Below, piece by piece: positions 8,385 through 19,791 of a stretch of DNA of 51,994 bases. A program made the translations under genes and the position numbers. Positions within the stretch are counted from its first letter, which is position 1. Every line of letters starts with the position of its first letter. Location: positions 1 through 51,994 of the forward strand of contig JADLHF010000190.1 in the NCBI GenBank assembly GCA_020848935.1. Direction: 5' to 3'. The notes beneath the pieces are model-generated. The model made no database searches. It had not been told where the DNA came from and was given only the letters and a program-made list of their open reading frames with translations. The DNA is from Acetobacteraceae bacterium. Its GTDB lineage: Bacteria; Pseudomonadota; Alphaproteobacteria; Acetobacterales; Acetobacteraceae.

Positions 8385-10012
8385 TACAGCGCGGCGGCCT
8401 TCTCGCGCAGGACGTATTTCTGCATCTTGCCGGTGCTGGTCTTCGGCAGCGGGCCGAAGACCACGGTCTTGGGCACCTTGAAGCGGGCCAGGTTGGCGCG
8501 GCAGAAATCGATCAGTTCCTCGGGCGTGGCGGTGGTGCCGGGTTTGAGGGTGACGAAGGCGCAGGGGGTTTCGCCCCAGGTGGGGTCGGGGCGGCCGACG
8601 ACGGCGGCTTCGAGGATGGCGGGGTGTTTGTAGAGGACGTCCTCCACTTCGATCGTCGAGATGTTTTCGCCGCCGGAGATGATGATGTCCTTGGAGCGGT
8701 CCTTCAGCTCGATATAGCCGTCGGCGTGCCAGACGCCGAGATCGCCGGTGTGGAACCAGCCGCCGGCGAAGGCTTCGGCGGTGGCGGCGGGGTTCTTGAG
8801 GTAGCCTTTCATGACGGGGTTTCCGCGCATGAAGACCTCGCCCATCGTGGTGCCGTCCTTGGGCATGGGTGCCAGGGTGCGGGCGTCGGCGATCATCAGG
8901 CCGTCGAGCGAGTGGTAGGGCACCCCCTGGCGGGCCTTGATGGCGGCTTGCCGGTCGGCGGGCAGATCGTTCCATTCGTCCTGCCAGGCGCAGACGGTGA
9001 CGGGGCCGTAGACTTCGGTCAGGCCGTAGACATGGGTGATGTGGAAGCCGCGCTGTTCGATGCCGGCGATCACGGCGGCCGGGGGCGGGGCGCCGGCGGT
9101 CATGAATTCGACCGTCCGGCCGGCGAAATCGGGGTAGGCGTCGTCGGGCACGTTGATCAGCATGTTGGCGATGATCGGGGCGCCGCACATGTGGGTGACG
9201 CCGTGGGTGACGATGGCATCCAGCACGGCGGTGGGTTCGACGCGGCGCAGGCAGACATGGGTGCCGGCGACGGCGGTGATGGTCCAGGGGAAGCACCAGC
9301 CGTTGCAGTGGAACATCGGCAGGGTCCAGAGATAGACCGGGTGCGGCGCCATGCCCCAGGTGAGCACGTTGGAGGTGGCGTTCAGGTAGGCGCCGCGGTG
9401 GTGGTAGACGACGCCTTTCGGGTTGCCGGTGGTGCCGGAGGTGTAGTTCAGCGCGATGGCGTCCCATTCGTCGGCCGGCGGGGTGATGGGGTAGGCCGGG
9501 TCGCCGGTGGCGAGCAGGGCCTCGTATTCCAGTGTGCCGAGGCGGGCACCGGGCGGGGCGAGGGGGTCGATGACGTCGATCACCAGCGGGCGCCTGGCTT
9601 CGGGGATGAGGGCGAGGGCGGCCTGGATGGTGGCGCTGAACTCGCGGTCGGTGAGCAGGACGCGGGCTTCGCCGTGCTGGAGGATGAAGGCGATGGTGGC
9701 GGCGTCGAGGCGGATGTTGAGCGCGTTCAGGATCGCGCCGGTCATCGGCACGGCGAAATGCGCCTCGAACATCTCGGGGATGTTGGGCAGCATGGCGGCG
9801 ACGGTGTCGCCCTTGGCCACGCCGAGCCGGGCCAGGGCGGAGGCGAGGCGGCGGCAGCGTTCGCCGGCTTGCGCCCAGGTGGTGCGGCGCGTGCCGTGGA
9901 TGACGGCGATCCGGTTCGGGTGCACCGCGGCGGTGCGGGCGAGGAAGCTGAGGGGGGAGAGCGGCGCGAAATTGGCGGCGTTCTGCGGCAGGTCGTAGTC
10001 GGTGGCGGCCAT
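8384..10012 (-). CDS. AMP-dependent acyl-CoA synthetase (fatty acyl or DmdB-like)
   Basis: Acyl-adenylate-forming enzyme of 542 residues that activates a carboxylic acid with ATP and CoA. The P-loop-like motif YTSGTTGNPKG is at 190-200. The aromatic LPMFHCNGW motif, the YGLTEVYGP motif, GWFHTGDLGV, DRSKDIIISGGENIS and the C-terminal catalytic lysine in TSTGKMQK complete the ANL family signature. The sequence resembles medium/long-chain acyl-CoA and methylmercaptopropionate-CoA ligases, so the substrate is uncertain. It stands alone. Its stop codon is the boundary of the palindromic element. Confidence 0.9.
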   Translation of the reverse strand: MAATDYDLPQNAANFAPLSPLSFLARTAAVHPNRIAVIHGTRRTTWAQAGERCRRLASALARLGVAKGDTVAAMLPNIPEMFEAHFAVPMTGAILNALNIRLDAATIAFILQHGEARVLLTDREFSATIQAALALIPEARRPLVIDVIDPLAPPGARLGTLEYEALLATGDPAYPITPPADEWDAIALNYTSGTTGNPKGVVYHHRGAYLNATSNVLTWGMAPHPVYLWTLPMFHCNGWCFPWTITAVAGTHVCLRRVEPTAVLDAIVTHGVTHMCGAPIIANMLINVPDDAYPDFAGRTVEFMTAGAPPPAAVIAGIEQRGFHITHVYGLTEVYGPVTVCAWQDEWNDLPADRQAAIKARQGVPYHSLDGLMIADARTLAPMPKDGTTMGEVFMRGNPVMKGYLKNPAATAEAFAGGWFHTGDLGVWHADGYIELKDRSKDIIISGGENISTIEVEDVLYKHPAILEAAVVGRPDPTWGETPCAFVTLKPGTTATPEELIDFCRANLARFKVPKTVVFGPLPKTSTGKMQKYVLREKAAAL

Positions 10013-10312
10013 GGCGGGTCATCCCCCTCGCACCCGCCGGTGCGGCGGATTGTGCGCCAGGGTAGCGCCGGAGCGGGCCGGGGAACAGCCGTGGGGTGGG
10101 GGGTGGGGAGAATTTGCGCCGGCGCCGGGCTGCGGTATCGTATTCGTCAACTTTCGTCGTGCCATTGATGCGCCGGCCGGGCGGCATGTGGGTGATGGCA
10201 GCCTGATGGCGACCGCCGTTTGTCCGCAATGGGCGGCTGGGGTACAGGACAATCGCGGGTTCGGTGGTGAGACAGTGACAGACGGCGCGGCGAACGGCGC
10301 GGGACAGGCGGG
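10013..10312. other. 300-bp intergenic region between divergent genes
   Basis: Separates the minus-strand acyl-CoA synthetase from the plus-strand diguanylate cyclase, so it should hold promoters for both, but I cannot assign boxes with confidence. It contains the second copy of a 24-bp motif at 10142-10165. No RNA gene or small ORF is convincing. Confidence 0.5.
10142..10165. repeat. 24-bp intergenic motif, copy 2
   Basis: Matches 8189-8212 at 21 of 24 positions and lies upstream of the acyl-CoA synthetase gene. In that gene's orientation it reads as GTTGACGAATACGATA. Confidence 0.4.
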
Positions 10313-11680
10313 ATGACGGCGCGTATCCTGATCGTGGATGACGTGGCGGCGAATCTGCGCCTGCTGGAGGCGCGGCTGGCGGCCGAGTACTACGAGGTGG
10401 CCACCGCCCAGGACGGCCATGACGCGCTGCACCAGGCGCGCGGCTGGCAGCCGGACCTGATCCTGTTGGACGTGATGATGCCGGGGCTGGACGGGTTCGA
10501 GACCTGTCGCGAGCTGAAGCGCGATGCCGGCACGCGGCATATTCCCGTGGTGATGGTGACCAGCCTGGACCAGAACGACGAGCGGGTGCGCGGGCTGGAG
10601 GCGGGTGCCGACGATTTCCTGACCAAGCCGGTGGATTTCACCACGCTGCTGGCGCGCACCCGTTCGCTGGTGCGGCTGAAGCGGCTGCTGGACGAGTGGC
10701 GGGTGCGCGGCGAGACGGCGCGGGCGCTGGGGCTGGGGGCGGAGAGCCTGGCGCTGCCGTCGGTGGCCGGGGCGCGGGCGCTGGTGGTGGACGATCTGGA
10801 GGAGTCGGCGGCCGCGGTGCAGGAGGCGCTGATGGAGGAGGGCGTGGTGGCCGGGCGCGCCGGCGGGGAGGCCGAGATGGTGGCGCTGACCCAGGCGATC
10901 GACTTCGACCTGGTGGTGATCAGCCTGTCGATGATGGCCGACGATCCGCTGCGCCTGGCGTCACGGCTGCGGGCGGGGGAGAGCACGCAGGCGATTCCGA
11001 TGCTGGTGATCGCCGAGCCGGAGCAGCGCGACCTGGTGCTGCGCGGCTTCGACCTGGGGGCGAATGACTGGCTGCTGCGGCCGCTGGATGCGCTGGAGCT
11101 GCGGGCGCGCGCGCGCAACCAGATCCGGCGCAAGTTCTACCAGGACCGGCTGCGCAGCGACCTGGGCCATGCGCTGGAGCTGGCGCTGACCGATCCGCTG
11201 ACCGGGTTCTACAACCAGCGCTACCTGTCGCGGCATTTGCAGATCCTGTTGGCGGCGGGGCAGCCGAAGGGGCTGGCGGTGCTGATGCTGGATGTCGACC
11301 ATTTCAAGGCGATCAACGACCGCTGGGGGCACCAGGTGGGCGACACCGCGCTGACGCTGATCGCGCAGACGCTGCGCGGGCGGGTGCGGGTGTTCGATTC
11401 GATCGCCCGCTATGGCGGCGAGGAGTTCGTGGTGGTGATGCCGGGAACCGGGGAGCTGGACGCGCTGTCGGCGGCCGAGCGGCTGCGCGGGGCGATCGAG
11501 GAACTGCGCTTCGTGCCGGAGCCGGGGCATTCGCATCTGCTGACGGTCAGCGTCGGCGTGGCCTGCTGCGGTCCGGGCAGCCGAACCACCGCGGAACGGC
11601 TGATCCAGGCGGCGGACCAGGCGCTGTATGCCGCCAAGCGGGCGGGGCGCAACCGGGTGGAGGTTGGCCAGACGGTGTAG
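10313..11680 (+). CDS. pleD: PleD-like response regulator diguanylate cyclase (REC-REC-GGDEF)
   Basis: Makes cyclic di-GMP from two GTP when phosphorylated; 455 residues. REC1 (about 4-120) has the acidic pair D9/D10, phospho-acceptor D53 in LLDVMMP and K105. REC2 (about 153-270) is a pseudo-receiver: the acceptor position is S204 (VVISLSMM) and the conserved lysine is R256. The GGDEF domain (about 290-455) has GGEEF at 368-372 and an intact inhibitory I-site RVFD at 359-362. The domain order is that of Caulobacter PleD. The gene converges with rpmG, a linkage I recall from other alphaproteobacteria. No kinase gene is adjacent. Confidence 0.92.
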   Translation: MTARILIVDDVAANLRLLEARLAAEYYEVATAQDGHDALHQARGWQPDLILLDVMMPGLDGFETCRELKRDAGTRHIPVVMVTSLDQNDERVRGLEAGADDFLTKPVDFTTLLARTRSLVRLKRLLDEWRVRGETARALGLGAESLALPSVAGARALVVDDLEESAAAVQEALMEEGVVAGRAGGEAEMVALTQAIDFDLVVISLSMMADDPLRLASRLRAGESTQAIPMLVIAEPEQRDLVLRGFDLGANDWLLRPLDALELRARARNQIRRKFYQDRLRSDLGHALELALTDPLTGFYNQRYLSRHLQILLAAGQPKGLAVLMLDVDHFKAINDRWGHQVGDTALTLIAQTLRGRVRVFDSIARYGGEEFVVVMPGTGELDALSAAERLRGAIEELRFVPEPGHSHLLTVSVGVACCGPGSRTTAERLIQAADQALYAAKRAGRNRVEVGQTV

Positions 11681-11692
11681 GCGCGGGGCACG

Positions 11693-11717
11693 AAAAAGGG
11701 GCACTTGCGCGCCCCTT
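11693..11717 (-). terminator. Rho-independent terminator of rpmG
   Basis: On the minus strand AAGGGGC, loop GCGCAAGT and GCCCCTT form a 7-bp stem that runs into a T tract, about 27 bp after the rpmG stop codon. It lies between the convergent rpmG and pleD genes. Confidence 0.65.
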
Positions 11718-11743
11718 GTGCCGTCACTGCCGGGGGGGTGGGG

Positions 11744-11911
11744 CTATTTGATCTTGGCTTCCTTGTAGGCGACGTGCTTGCGCGCCACCGGGTCGTACTT
11801 GCGCAGCTCCATCTTGCCGGTCTGGGCGCGGGCGTTCTTCTTGGTGACGTAGAAATGGCCGGTATCGGCGGTGGATACCAGCTTGATCTGGATGGTGTTG
11901 GACTTGGCCAT
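11744..11911 (-). CDS. rpmG: 50S ribosomal protein L33
   Basis: Small ribosomal protein of 55 residues. The translation starts [18 protein letters not shown] and ends in [11 protein letters not shown], with the L33 core FYVTKKN and MELRKYDPV. The cysteine pair seen in zinc-binding L33 is absent, so this is the Cys-free type. It lies 60 bp after the S41 peptidase gene on the same strand and has its own terminator. It is the distal end of the pyrB...rnr block. Confidence 0.95.
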   Translation of the reverse strand: MAKSNTIQIKLVSTADTGHFYVTKKNARAQTGKMELRKYDPVARKHVAYKEAKIK

Positions 11912-11971
11912 GGCAGAAGGTCCCGGATTTTGGGCCGGATCGGCGCGGCGGGCGCGATCGGCGAAGGGAGG

Positions 11972-13633
11972 CTAGTTACGCATCACCGAAGTTCCCGTCA
12001 AGCCTGAAGGGGCGGGCAGGCTGGCGGGAGCGGCGGCGGGGCGGGGGCCCGGCGGGGAGCGGGACGGGGAGCGGGACGGGGAGCGGGGCGGGGAGCGGGG
12101 CGGGATTGGCGGGAACAGGGCGGCGGCATAGGCGGAGGGGGTGCGCACCAGCGCGCTGGCGGCCACCAGGTCGAGGTCGCCGCCCTCGGCCGCCGGGCAG
12201 ATGGCGCGGATTTCCAGCACTTCGGACGGTGCCAGCGGGGCTCGCGCGGCATTGTGCCGCTCCAGCCCCGTGCGCATCGGCTGGCGGCCGGCGGACAGGG
12301 CGGCGAGGTTGCGCTGCAGCGAGTCCTCGCCGAGGCTGGTGCAGAGTTGCGGCACCACGCCGAGCCCTTGCAGCGGCCAGCCGCGGGGTGCGAGCAGGCG
12401 GCTCCAGGTGATGAAGAGTTCGCCGCCATCGGGCAGGGGGGAGATGGTCTGCACCAGGCCCTTGCCCAGCGTGGTGCTGCCGACCACCACGGCGCGGCCG
12501 TGGTCGGCCAGGGCGGCGGCCATCACCTCGGCGGCGCTGGCGCTGCGGCCATCGACGATGACCACCACCGGCAGGCCCGGCGCCAGGTCGCGCCCGCCAT
12601 CGGCGCGGTATTCCACCGCCGCCGCCGGATCGCGCCCGGAGGTGGCGGCGACCACGCCGGTGGGTTGCAGCATCGCCACGGCGGCCACCGCCTGGCGCAG
12701 CACGCCGCCGCGATTGCCGCGCAGGTCCAGCACCACGCCGGAGGGGGGCGGGGCGGCGGCGGTTCCGGCGATGAGCTCCTGGGCCAGGCGGGCGGCGGTG
12801 TTGTTGGCGAAGCTGCTGATCCGGATGACCAGGAGGTCGGCGTGCCGGGCCGTTGTCACCGTCTCCTGCGGCAGGGCCTCGCGCCGCAGGACGACGACGC
12901 GGCTGCCCGTGCGGCTGTGCAGGTCCAGGGTGACCATGCTGCCTTCCGGCCCGGCCAGCAGGGCGGTGATGGCCACGAGGTCGGCGCCTTCGACCGGTTC
13001 GCCGTCGATTTCCATGATCCGTTCGCCGGGCCTGACGCCGCCCAGCGCGGCGGGGCCGCCCGGCTGCACCGCCGCGACCAGCACCTGTCCGCCGCGCAGG
13101 GTGGCTTGCAGGCCGATCGTGGCGCGGCCGATCCGGCGTGCGCGTTCCGCGGCTGCCTCGGCCGGCGTGGCGTAGCGCGAATAGGGGTCGAGGTGGTTGA
13201 ACAGCTCGTCGAAGAAGGCGCGCAGGATGCCCTGGGTGCCGGCGCGGCGCACGGGCTCGGAACCGTCCCAGGCGGCGCGGGCCATCTGCGCCACCGCCGC
13301 GCCCCATTCGGCGGCGTTGTCGGCCGGCGGGGCGGGGCGTTTCAGCAGCACCCGGCTGGGGCCGATCAGGCGAAGCGTGGCGGTGTCGGGCTGGAGATCC
13401 GGGGTCAGCCGGGCGTCGAGCGTGGTCAGGCCGCGCAGGCCCCATAGCGCCATCTGCGGGATGCTGATCGCCTCCAGCGTGCGGGGCGCCATGAAATCGA
13501 AGGCGGTTGCCGTGACCTGGGCCACCAGCGGCTGGCTCAGCGCGCTGCCGGCGGAGAATGGTTCGGCCTGGGCGGCCCGGTCGAAGGGTGCCGCCAGGGC
13601 GACGAGCAGCAGCAGGAGCCATGCCTGGTTCAC
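11972..13633 (-). CDS. S41-family C-terminal processing peptidase with PRSP-repeat tail
   Basis: Predicted exported serine peptidase of 553 residues. It has a signal peptide (residues 1-23, ending AAQA) and a PDZ domain (about 168-250) with PGGPAALGGVRPGERI. The S41 core carries the Ser/Lys dyad S366 in GRSASAAEV and K391 in TTLGKGLVQ, spaced 25 residues as in tail-specific proteases. The C terminus after about residue 500 is a Pro/Arg/Ser tail encoded by a 12-bp tandem repeat. The gene overlaps rnr by 4 bp (ATGA). It probably trims periplasmic proteins; the target is unknown. Confidence 0.85.
   Translation of the reverse strand: MNQAWLLLLLVALAAPFDRAAQAEPFSAGSALSQPLVAQVTATAFDFMAPRTLEAISIPQMALWGLRGLTTLDARLTPDLQPDTATLRLIGPSRVLLKRPAPPADNAAEWGAAVAQMARAAWDGSEPVRRAGTQGILRAFFDELFNHLDPYSRYATPAEAAAERARRIGRATIGLQATLRGGQVLVAAVQPGGPAALGGVRPGERIMEIDGEPVEGADLVAITALLAGPEGSMVTLDLHSRTGSRVVVLRREALPQETVTTARHADLLVIRISSFANNTAARLAQELIAGTAAAPPPSGVVLDLRGNRGGVLRQAVAAVAMLQPTGVVAATSGRDPAAAVEYRADGGRDLAPGLPVVVIVDGRSASAAEVMAAALADHGRAVVVGSTTLGKGLVQTISPLPDGGELFITWSRLLAPRGWPLQGLGVVPQLCTSLGEDSLQRNLAALSAGRQPMRTGLERHNAARAPLAPSEVLEIRAICPAAEGGDLDLVAASALVRTPSAYAAALFPPIPPRSPPRSPSRSPSRSPPGPRPAAAPASLPAPSGLTGTSVMRN
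12054..12101. repeat. 12-bp tandem repeat, four units, in the S41 peptidase gene
   Basis: Four in-frame units of GGGGAGCGGGRC (plus strand) encode a four-residue Pro-Arg-Ser-Pro-type repeat in the peptidase tail. Units 1-2 end in AC and units 3-4 in GC, which suggests stepwise duplication. Confidence 0.85.
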
Positions 13634-15909
13634 CGAGGCCGCCGCCGCCCCCGATTCTTGCCGCTGAAGGGGGGGCCGCCGAGGGGCTGCTTGCCGGCGA
13701 GGCGTCGGCCGGAGGGGCTGCCGGCCGCGCCCTGCATGATGTGGAACACCAGCCCGCCGGTGATCGGGCTTGCCTCGGCCAGCCGGGCCTCCACCTCCTG
13801 GGCCAGCCGGAAGACCAGGCCGCTGCGGCGTCCGGTCAATGTCTGTTCCGCTTCATCATGCATCCAGAAATCGTCCGGCAGCGAGGAGATCGGCACCAAC
13901 CCGCTGGCGCCGCTGTCGGCCACTGTGACGAAAAGCCCGAAGCGGGTCACGCCCGAAATGCGCGCGGCGAACAGCGATCCCACCTTGTCTGCCATGAATG
14001 CGGCGAGGTAGCGGTCGATGGCGTCGCGTTCGGCCAGGGCGGCGCGCCGTTCGGTGGCGGTGATGCGTTCGCAGGTGTCGGCCAGGGCGGGAATCTCGGC
14101 CTCGGCCAGGCCGCCGGCGCCGAGTCGCAGGCCGGCGATCAGGGCGCGGTGGACCAGCAGGTCGGCGTAGCGGCGGATCGGGCTGGTGAAATGGGCGTAG
14201 CGGGCAAGGGCCAGGCCGAAATGGCCGATATTGTCGATGTCGTAGGCGGCTTGCGACTGGCTGCGCAGCATGACCTCGTTGACCAGCGGGGCTTCGGGGG
14301 TGCCCTCGACCTTCTTCAGCACGGCGAACAGGTCGCGCGGATGCACCTTGTCGCCGGGCGGCAGCGAGATGTCGAAGCCGCGCAGGAAGATGCGCAGATT
14401 GGCCAGCTTCTCCTCGGTGGGCGGGGCGTGGACGCGGTAGACGCAGGGGCGGTGCAGGCGTTCCAGCTCCTCGGCGGCGCAGACATTGGCCAGCACCATG
14501 AACTCCTCGATCAGCCGGTGGCTGTCCAGGCGCGGGCGCGGGGCGACGGCGGTGACGCGGCCATCGTCGGCGAGCACGACGCGGCGCTCCGGCAGGTCGA
14601 GGTCGAGGGTGCCGCGCGCCAGGCGGGCGGCGAGCAGGGCGCGGAAGGCGGCGTATAGCGGGGGGATCGGCAGGGCGAGGTCGTCGTTGGTGTCGTGGGC
14701 CTCCTGGACCTGCTCGTAGGTCAGGCGGGCGGCGCTGCGCATCAGGCCGCGGCCGAAGCGGTGGGAGAGCTTGCGCCCGTCCGCGGCGACGCGCATCTCG
14801 ACGAACAGGCAGCCGCGGTCCTGGCCGGGGCGCAGGCTGCACCAGCCGTTGGACAGCGCCTCGGGCAGCATCGGCACGACGCGGTCGGGGAAGTAGCAGG
14901 AATTGCCGCGCAGGCGGGCGTTGCGGTCGAGCGGGCTGCCGGGGCGGACGTAATGCGCGACGTCGGCGATGGCGACCACCAGGCGGAAGCCCTCACCGTC
15001 CGGCTCGGCGAACACCGCGTCGTCGAAGTCGCGCGCGTCGTCGCCGTCGATGGTGACCAGGGGCAGGTCGCGCAGGTCCTCGCGGCCCTGGGGGCCGACG
15101 CCGGTGGCGGCTGCGGCGTCGGCCAGGGCGTCGGCGGGGAATTCGGTGGGGATGTCGTGGGTGTGGATCACCACCAGGCTGACCGAGCGGGCGTCGCCCA
15201 TGCTGCCGAGGCGTTCGATGACGCGAGCGGATTTCAGGCCGTAGGGGCGGCCCGATTCGGGCAGGGGGGTGGCGAGCACGATCTCGCCGTCCTCGGCCTC
15301 GCCGGCTTCGCCGGGGGGGACGGCCCATTCCGCCTTGGCGCGGCGGTCGGTGGGGATGATGCGGGCCTCGGTGCCGGCGCTCCCGGCGCGGAACACGCCC
15401 AGGATGCGCGACGGCGCGGTGGCGAGGCGCTTCATCGTGCGCCCCTCGTAGCGGCCGCGGGCGATGGGCTTGAGGCGCGCCAGCACGCGCTCGCCGGGGG
15501 CCAGGGCGGGGCGGCCGCGCGGTTCCGGGGCCATCAGGATCATCGGCGGCGGACCCTCGCCGCGCCACTCCACCGGGCGGGCGATGGCGTCGCCGTCGGG
15601 GTCGGTGCCGGTGACCTGGATCACCATGACCTCGGGCAGGCGGCCGGGGGTGGTGAAGCGGCGATGGCCGGCGGGAGCCACCGCATCGTCGCCGGCCAGT
15701 TCGTCCAGCAGGTCGCGCAGGGCGGCGCGGTGCTGCGGGCCGAGGCCGAAATGCCGGGAGATCTCGCGCTTGCCGACGCGGCCGGCGGCGGCGGCGATGA
15801 AGGCCTGGATCGCCTCGCGGCTGGGCAGGCCGCCGCCTTCGGGCGGTTCGCCGTCAGGTGGTGCGGTGTGCCGTCGCCGGCGGGGGCCACCGCGGATCGG
15901 GCGCGCCAC
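13630..15909 (-). CDS. rnr: Ribonuclease R
   Basis: Processive 3'-5' exoribonuclease of 759 residues that degrades structured RNA. The order is an N-terminal winged-helix/cold-shock region (about 28-240) and the RNB catalytic domain, whose metal-binding aspartates lie in DGDDARDFDDAV (288-299) followed by VAIADVAHYV. The RNB domain continues through HFTSPIRRYADL, and an S1 RNA-binding domain follows (about 630-710). A short basic Gly/Arg tail ends in KNRGRRRPR. It follows topA directly with no intergenic base and overlaps the S41 peptidase gene as ATGA, so it is in the same operon. Confidence 0.93.
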   Translation of the reverse strand: MARPIRGGPRRRRHTAPPDGEPPEGGGLPSREAIQAFIAAAAGRVGKREISRHFGLGPQHRAALRDLLDELAGDDAVAPAGHRRFTTPGRLPEVMVIQVTGTDPDGDAIARPVEWRGEGPPPMILMAPEPRGRPALAPGERVLARLKPIARGRYEGRTMKRLATAPSRILGVFRAGSAGTEARIIPTDRRAKAEWAVPPGEAGEAEDGEIVLATPLPESGRPYGLKSARVIERLGSMGDARSVSLVVIHTHDIPTEFPADALADAAAATGVGPQGREDLRDLPLVTIDGDDARDFDDAVFAEPDGEGFRLVVAIADVAHYVRPGSPLDRNARLRGNSCYFPDRVVPMLPEALSNGWCSLRPGQDRGCLFVEMRVAADGRKLSHRFGRGLMRSAARLTYEQVQEAHDTNDDLALPIPPLYAAFRALLAARLARGTLDLDLPERRVVLADDGRVTAVAPRPRLDSHRLIEEFMVLANVCAAEELERLHRPCVYRVHAPPTEEKLANLRIFLRGFDISLPPGDKVHPRDLFAVLKKVEGTPEAPLVNEVMLRSQSQAAYDIDNIGHFGLALARYAHFTSPIRRYADLLVHRALIAGLRLGAGGLAEAEIPALADTCERITATERRAALAERDAIDRYLAAFMADKVGSLFAARISGVTRFGLFVTVADSGASGLVPISSLPDDFWMHDEAEQTLTGRRSGLVFRLAQEVEARLAEASPITGGLVFHIMQGAAGSPSGRRLAGKQPLGGPPFSGKNRGRRRPR

Positions 15910-18612
<2,703 letters not shown>

Positions 18613-18657
18613 TCAGGGTCCGATTCCGGTGAGCTCTGCCCAATAGAAAGGCGGCGG

Positions 18658-19791
18658 CTAACAGCCGAGTAGCGCCACCCGGTTGCCCGGCAGCGTTTCG
18701 ATACGCCCGGCGATCTCCAGGTCCAGCAGCACCGACAGCACCGCGGGACCGGAGAACTGGCAGCGCCGGATCAGATCGTCAACCGCCGTGGGTGCGGGAC
18801 CCAGCAGTGACACCACCGCATCGATCACCCTGGCGTGCTGGTCTTGCGTCATTGCCGGGGCCTCGCCGGGGGTGAGGGCGGCCTGTTGGGCCTCGGACAG
18901 GCCGAGCCGGCCGCGCAGCCGGGTGGCGTCCCTGGGCAGCGCGTCCAGCACGTCCTGCGCCGTCTCGGTCAGGTGGGCGCCGTCGCGGATCAGGCCGTTG
19001 GCGCCGCGCGAGCGCGGGTCGAGCGGCGAGCCGGGCACGGCGAACACCTCGCGCCCGGACTCGTTGGCCAGGCGGGCGGTGATCAGGCTGCCCGAGCGGG
19101 GCGCGGCCTCGACCACCACCACGCCGAGTGCGAGGCCGGCGATGACGCGGTTGCGGCGGGGGAAGTGGCGGGCCTGGGGGGCGGTGCCGGGGGCGTGTTC
19201 GGCGACCACGGCGCCGCCCTCGGCGATGGCATCCTGCAAGGCGCGGTGTTCCGGGGGATAGGCGATGTCCGGGCCGCCGGCGATGCAGGCGATGGTGGCG
19301 CCGGTGCGCAGGGCGCCGCGATGGGCGGCCGCGTCGATGCCGCGGGCCAGGCCGGAGACGACGACCACGCCGGCGGCGGCCAGGTCGGCGGCGAGGCTCT
19401 CGGCCAGGCGCTGGCCGTTGGCCGAGGCGTTGCGGCTGCCGACGACGGCCACGGCGCGGGCCGCCAGCAGCGCGGCATGGCCGAGCACCGCGAGGACCGG
19501 GGGGGCATCCTCCAGCTGTGCCAGCAGCGGCGGGTAGAGCGCATCGCCCTGGAACACCAGGCGGCCGCCGAGGGCGGCGATGCCGTCGAGTTCGCGCCGC
19601 GCGTCGTCCGGCGCGGGGATGCGCGGGGGCGTGGCGCGGCCGCCGGCGCGGGCGAGGGCGGGCAGGGCGTCCAGGGCGGCGGCGGCATCGGCGTAGCGCG
19701 CCAGCAGCCGGCGATAGGCGACGGGGCCGACGCCCTCGGTGCGGGCCAGGCGCAGCCGGTCGATGGCGGCGTCGGCGGGCGGCAGGTTCAT
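18658..19791 (-). CDS. dprA: DNA-processing protein DprA/Smf
   Basis: Protects incoming single-stranded DNA and loads RecA during transformation; 377 residues. An N-terminal helical region precedes the Rossmann-like DprA domain, with VGSRNAS at 117-123, SGLARGIDAAAH at 146-157 and the FPRRNRVIAGL and GSLITARLA motifs. A C-terminal winged-helix-like domain (about 310-377) follows. The start ATG at 19789-19791 overlaps the plsY stop. In many non-competent bacteria the gene is retained in this operon, so its presence alone does not show competence. Confidence 0.93.
   Translation of the reverse strand: MNLPPADAAIDRLRLARTEGVGPVAYRRLLARYADAAAALDALPALARAGGRATPPRIPAPDDARRELDGIAALGGRLVFQGDALYPPLLAQLEDAPPVLAVLGHAALLAARAVAVVGSRNASANGQRLAESLAADLAAAGVVVVSGLARGIDAAAHRGALRTGATIACIAGGPDIAYPPEHRALQDAIAEGGAVVAEHAPGTAPQARHFPRRNRVIAGLALGVVVVEAAPRSGSLITARLANESGREVFAVPGSPLDPRSRGANGLIRDGAHLTETAQDVLDALPRDATRLRGRLGLSEAQQAALTPGEAPAMTQDQHARVIDAVVSLLGPAPTAVDDLIRRCQFSGPAVLSVLLDLEIAGRIETLPGNRVALLGC

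Noticed and set aside
10013-10312. RNA gene or riboswitch in the 300-bp gap
   Set aside because: I saw no tRNA-like cloverleaf, known riboswitch core or terminator; only the 24-bp repeat stands out.
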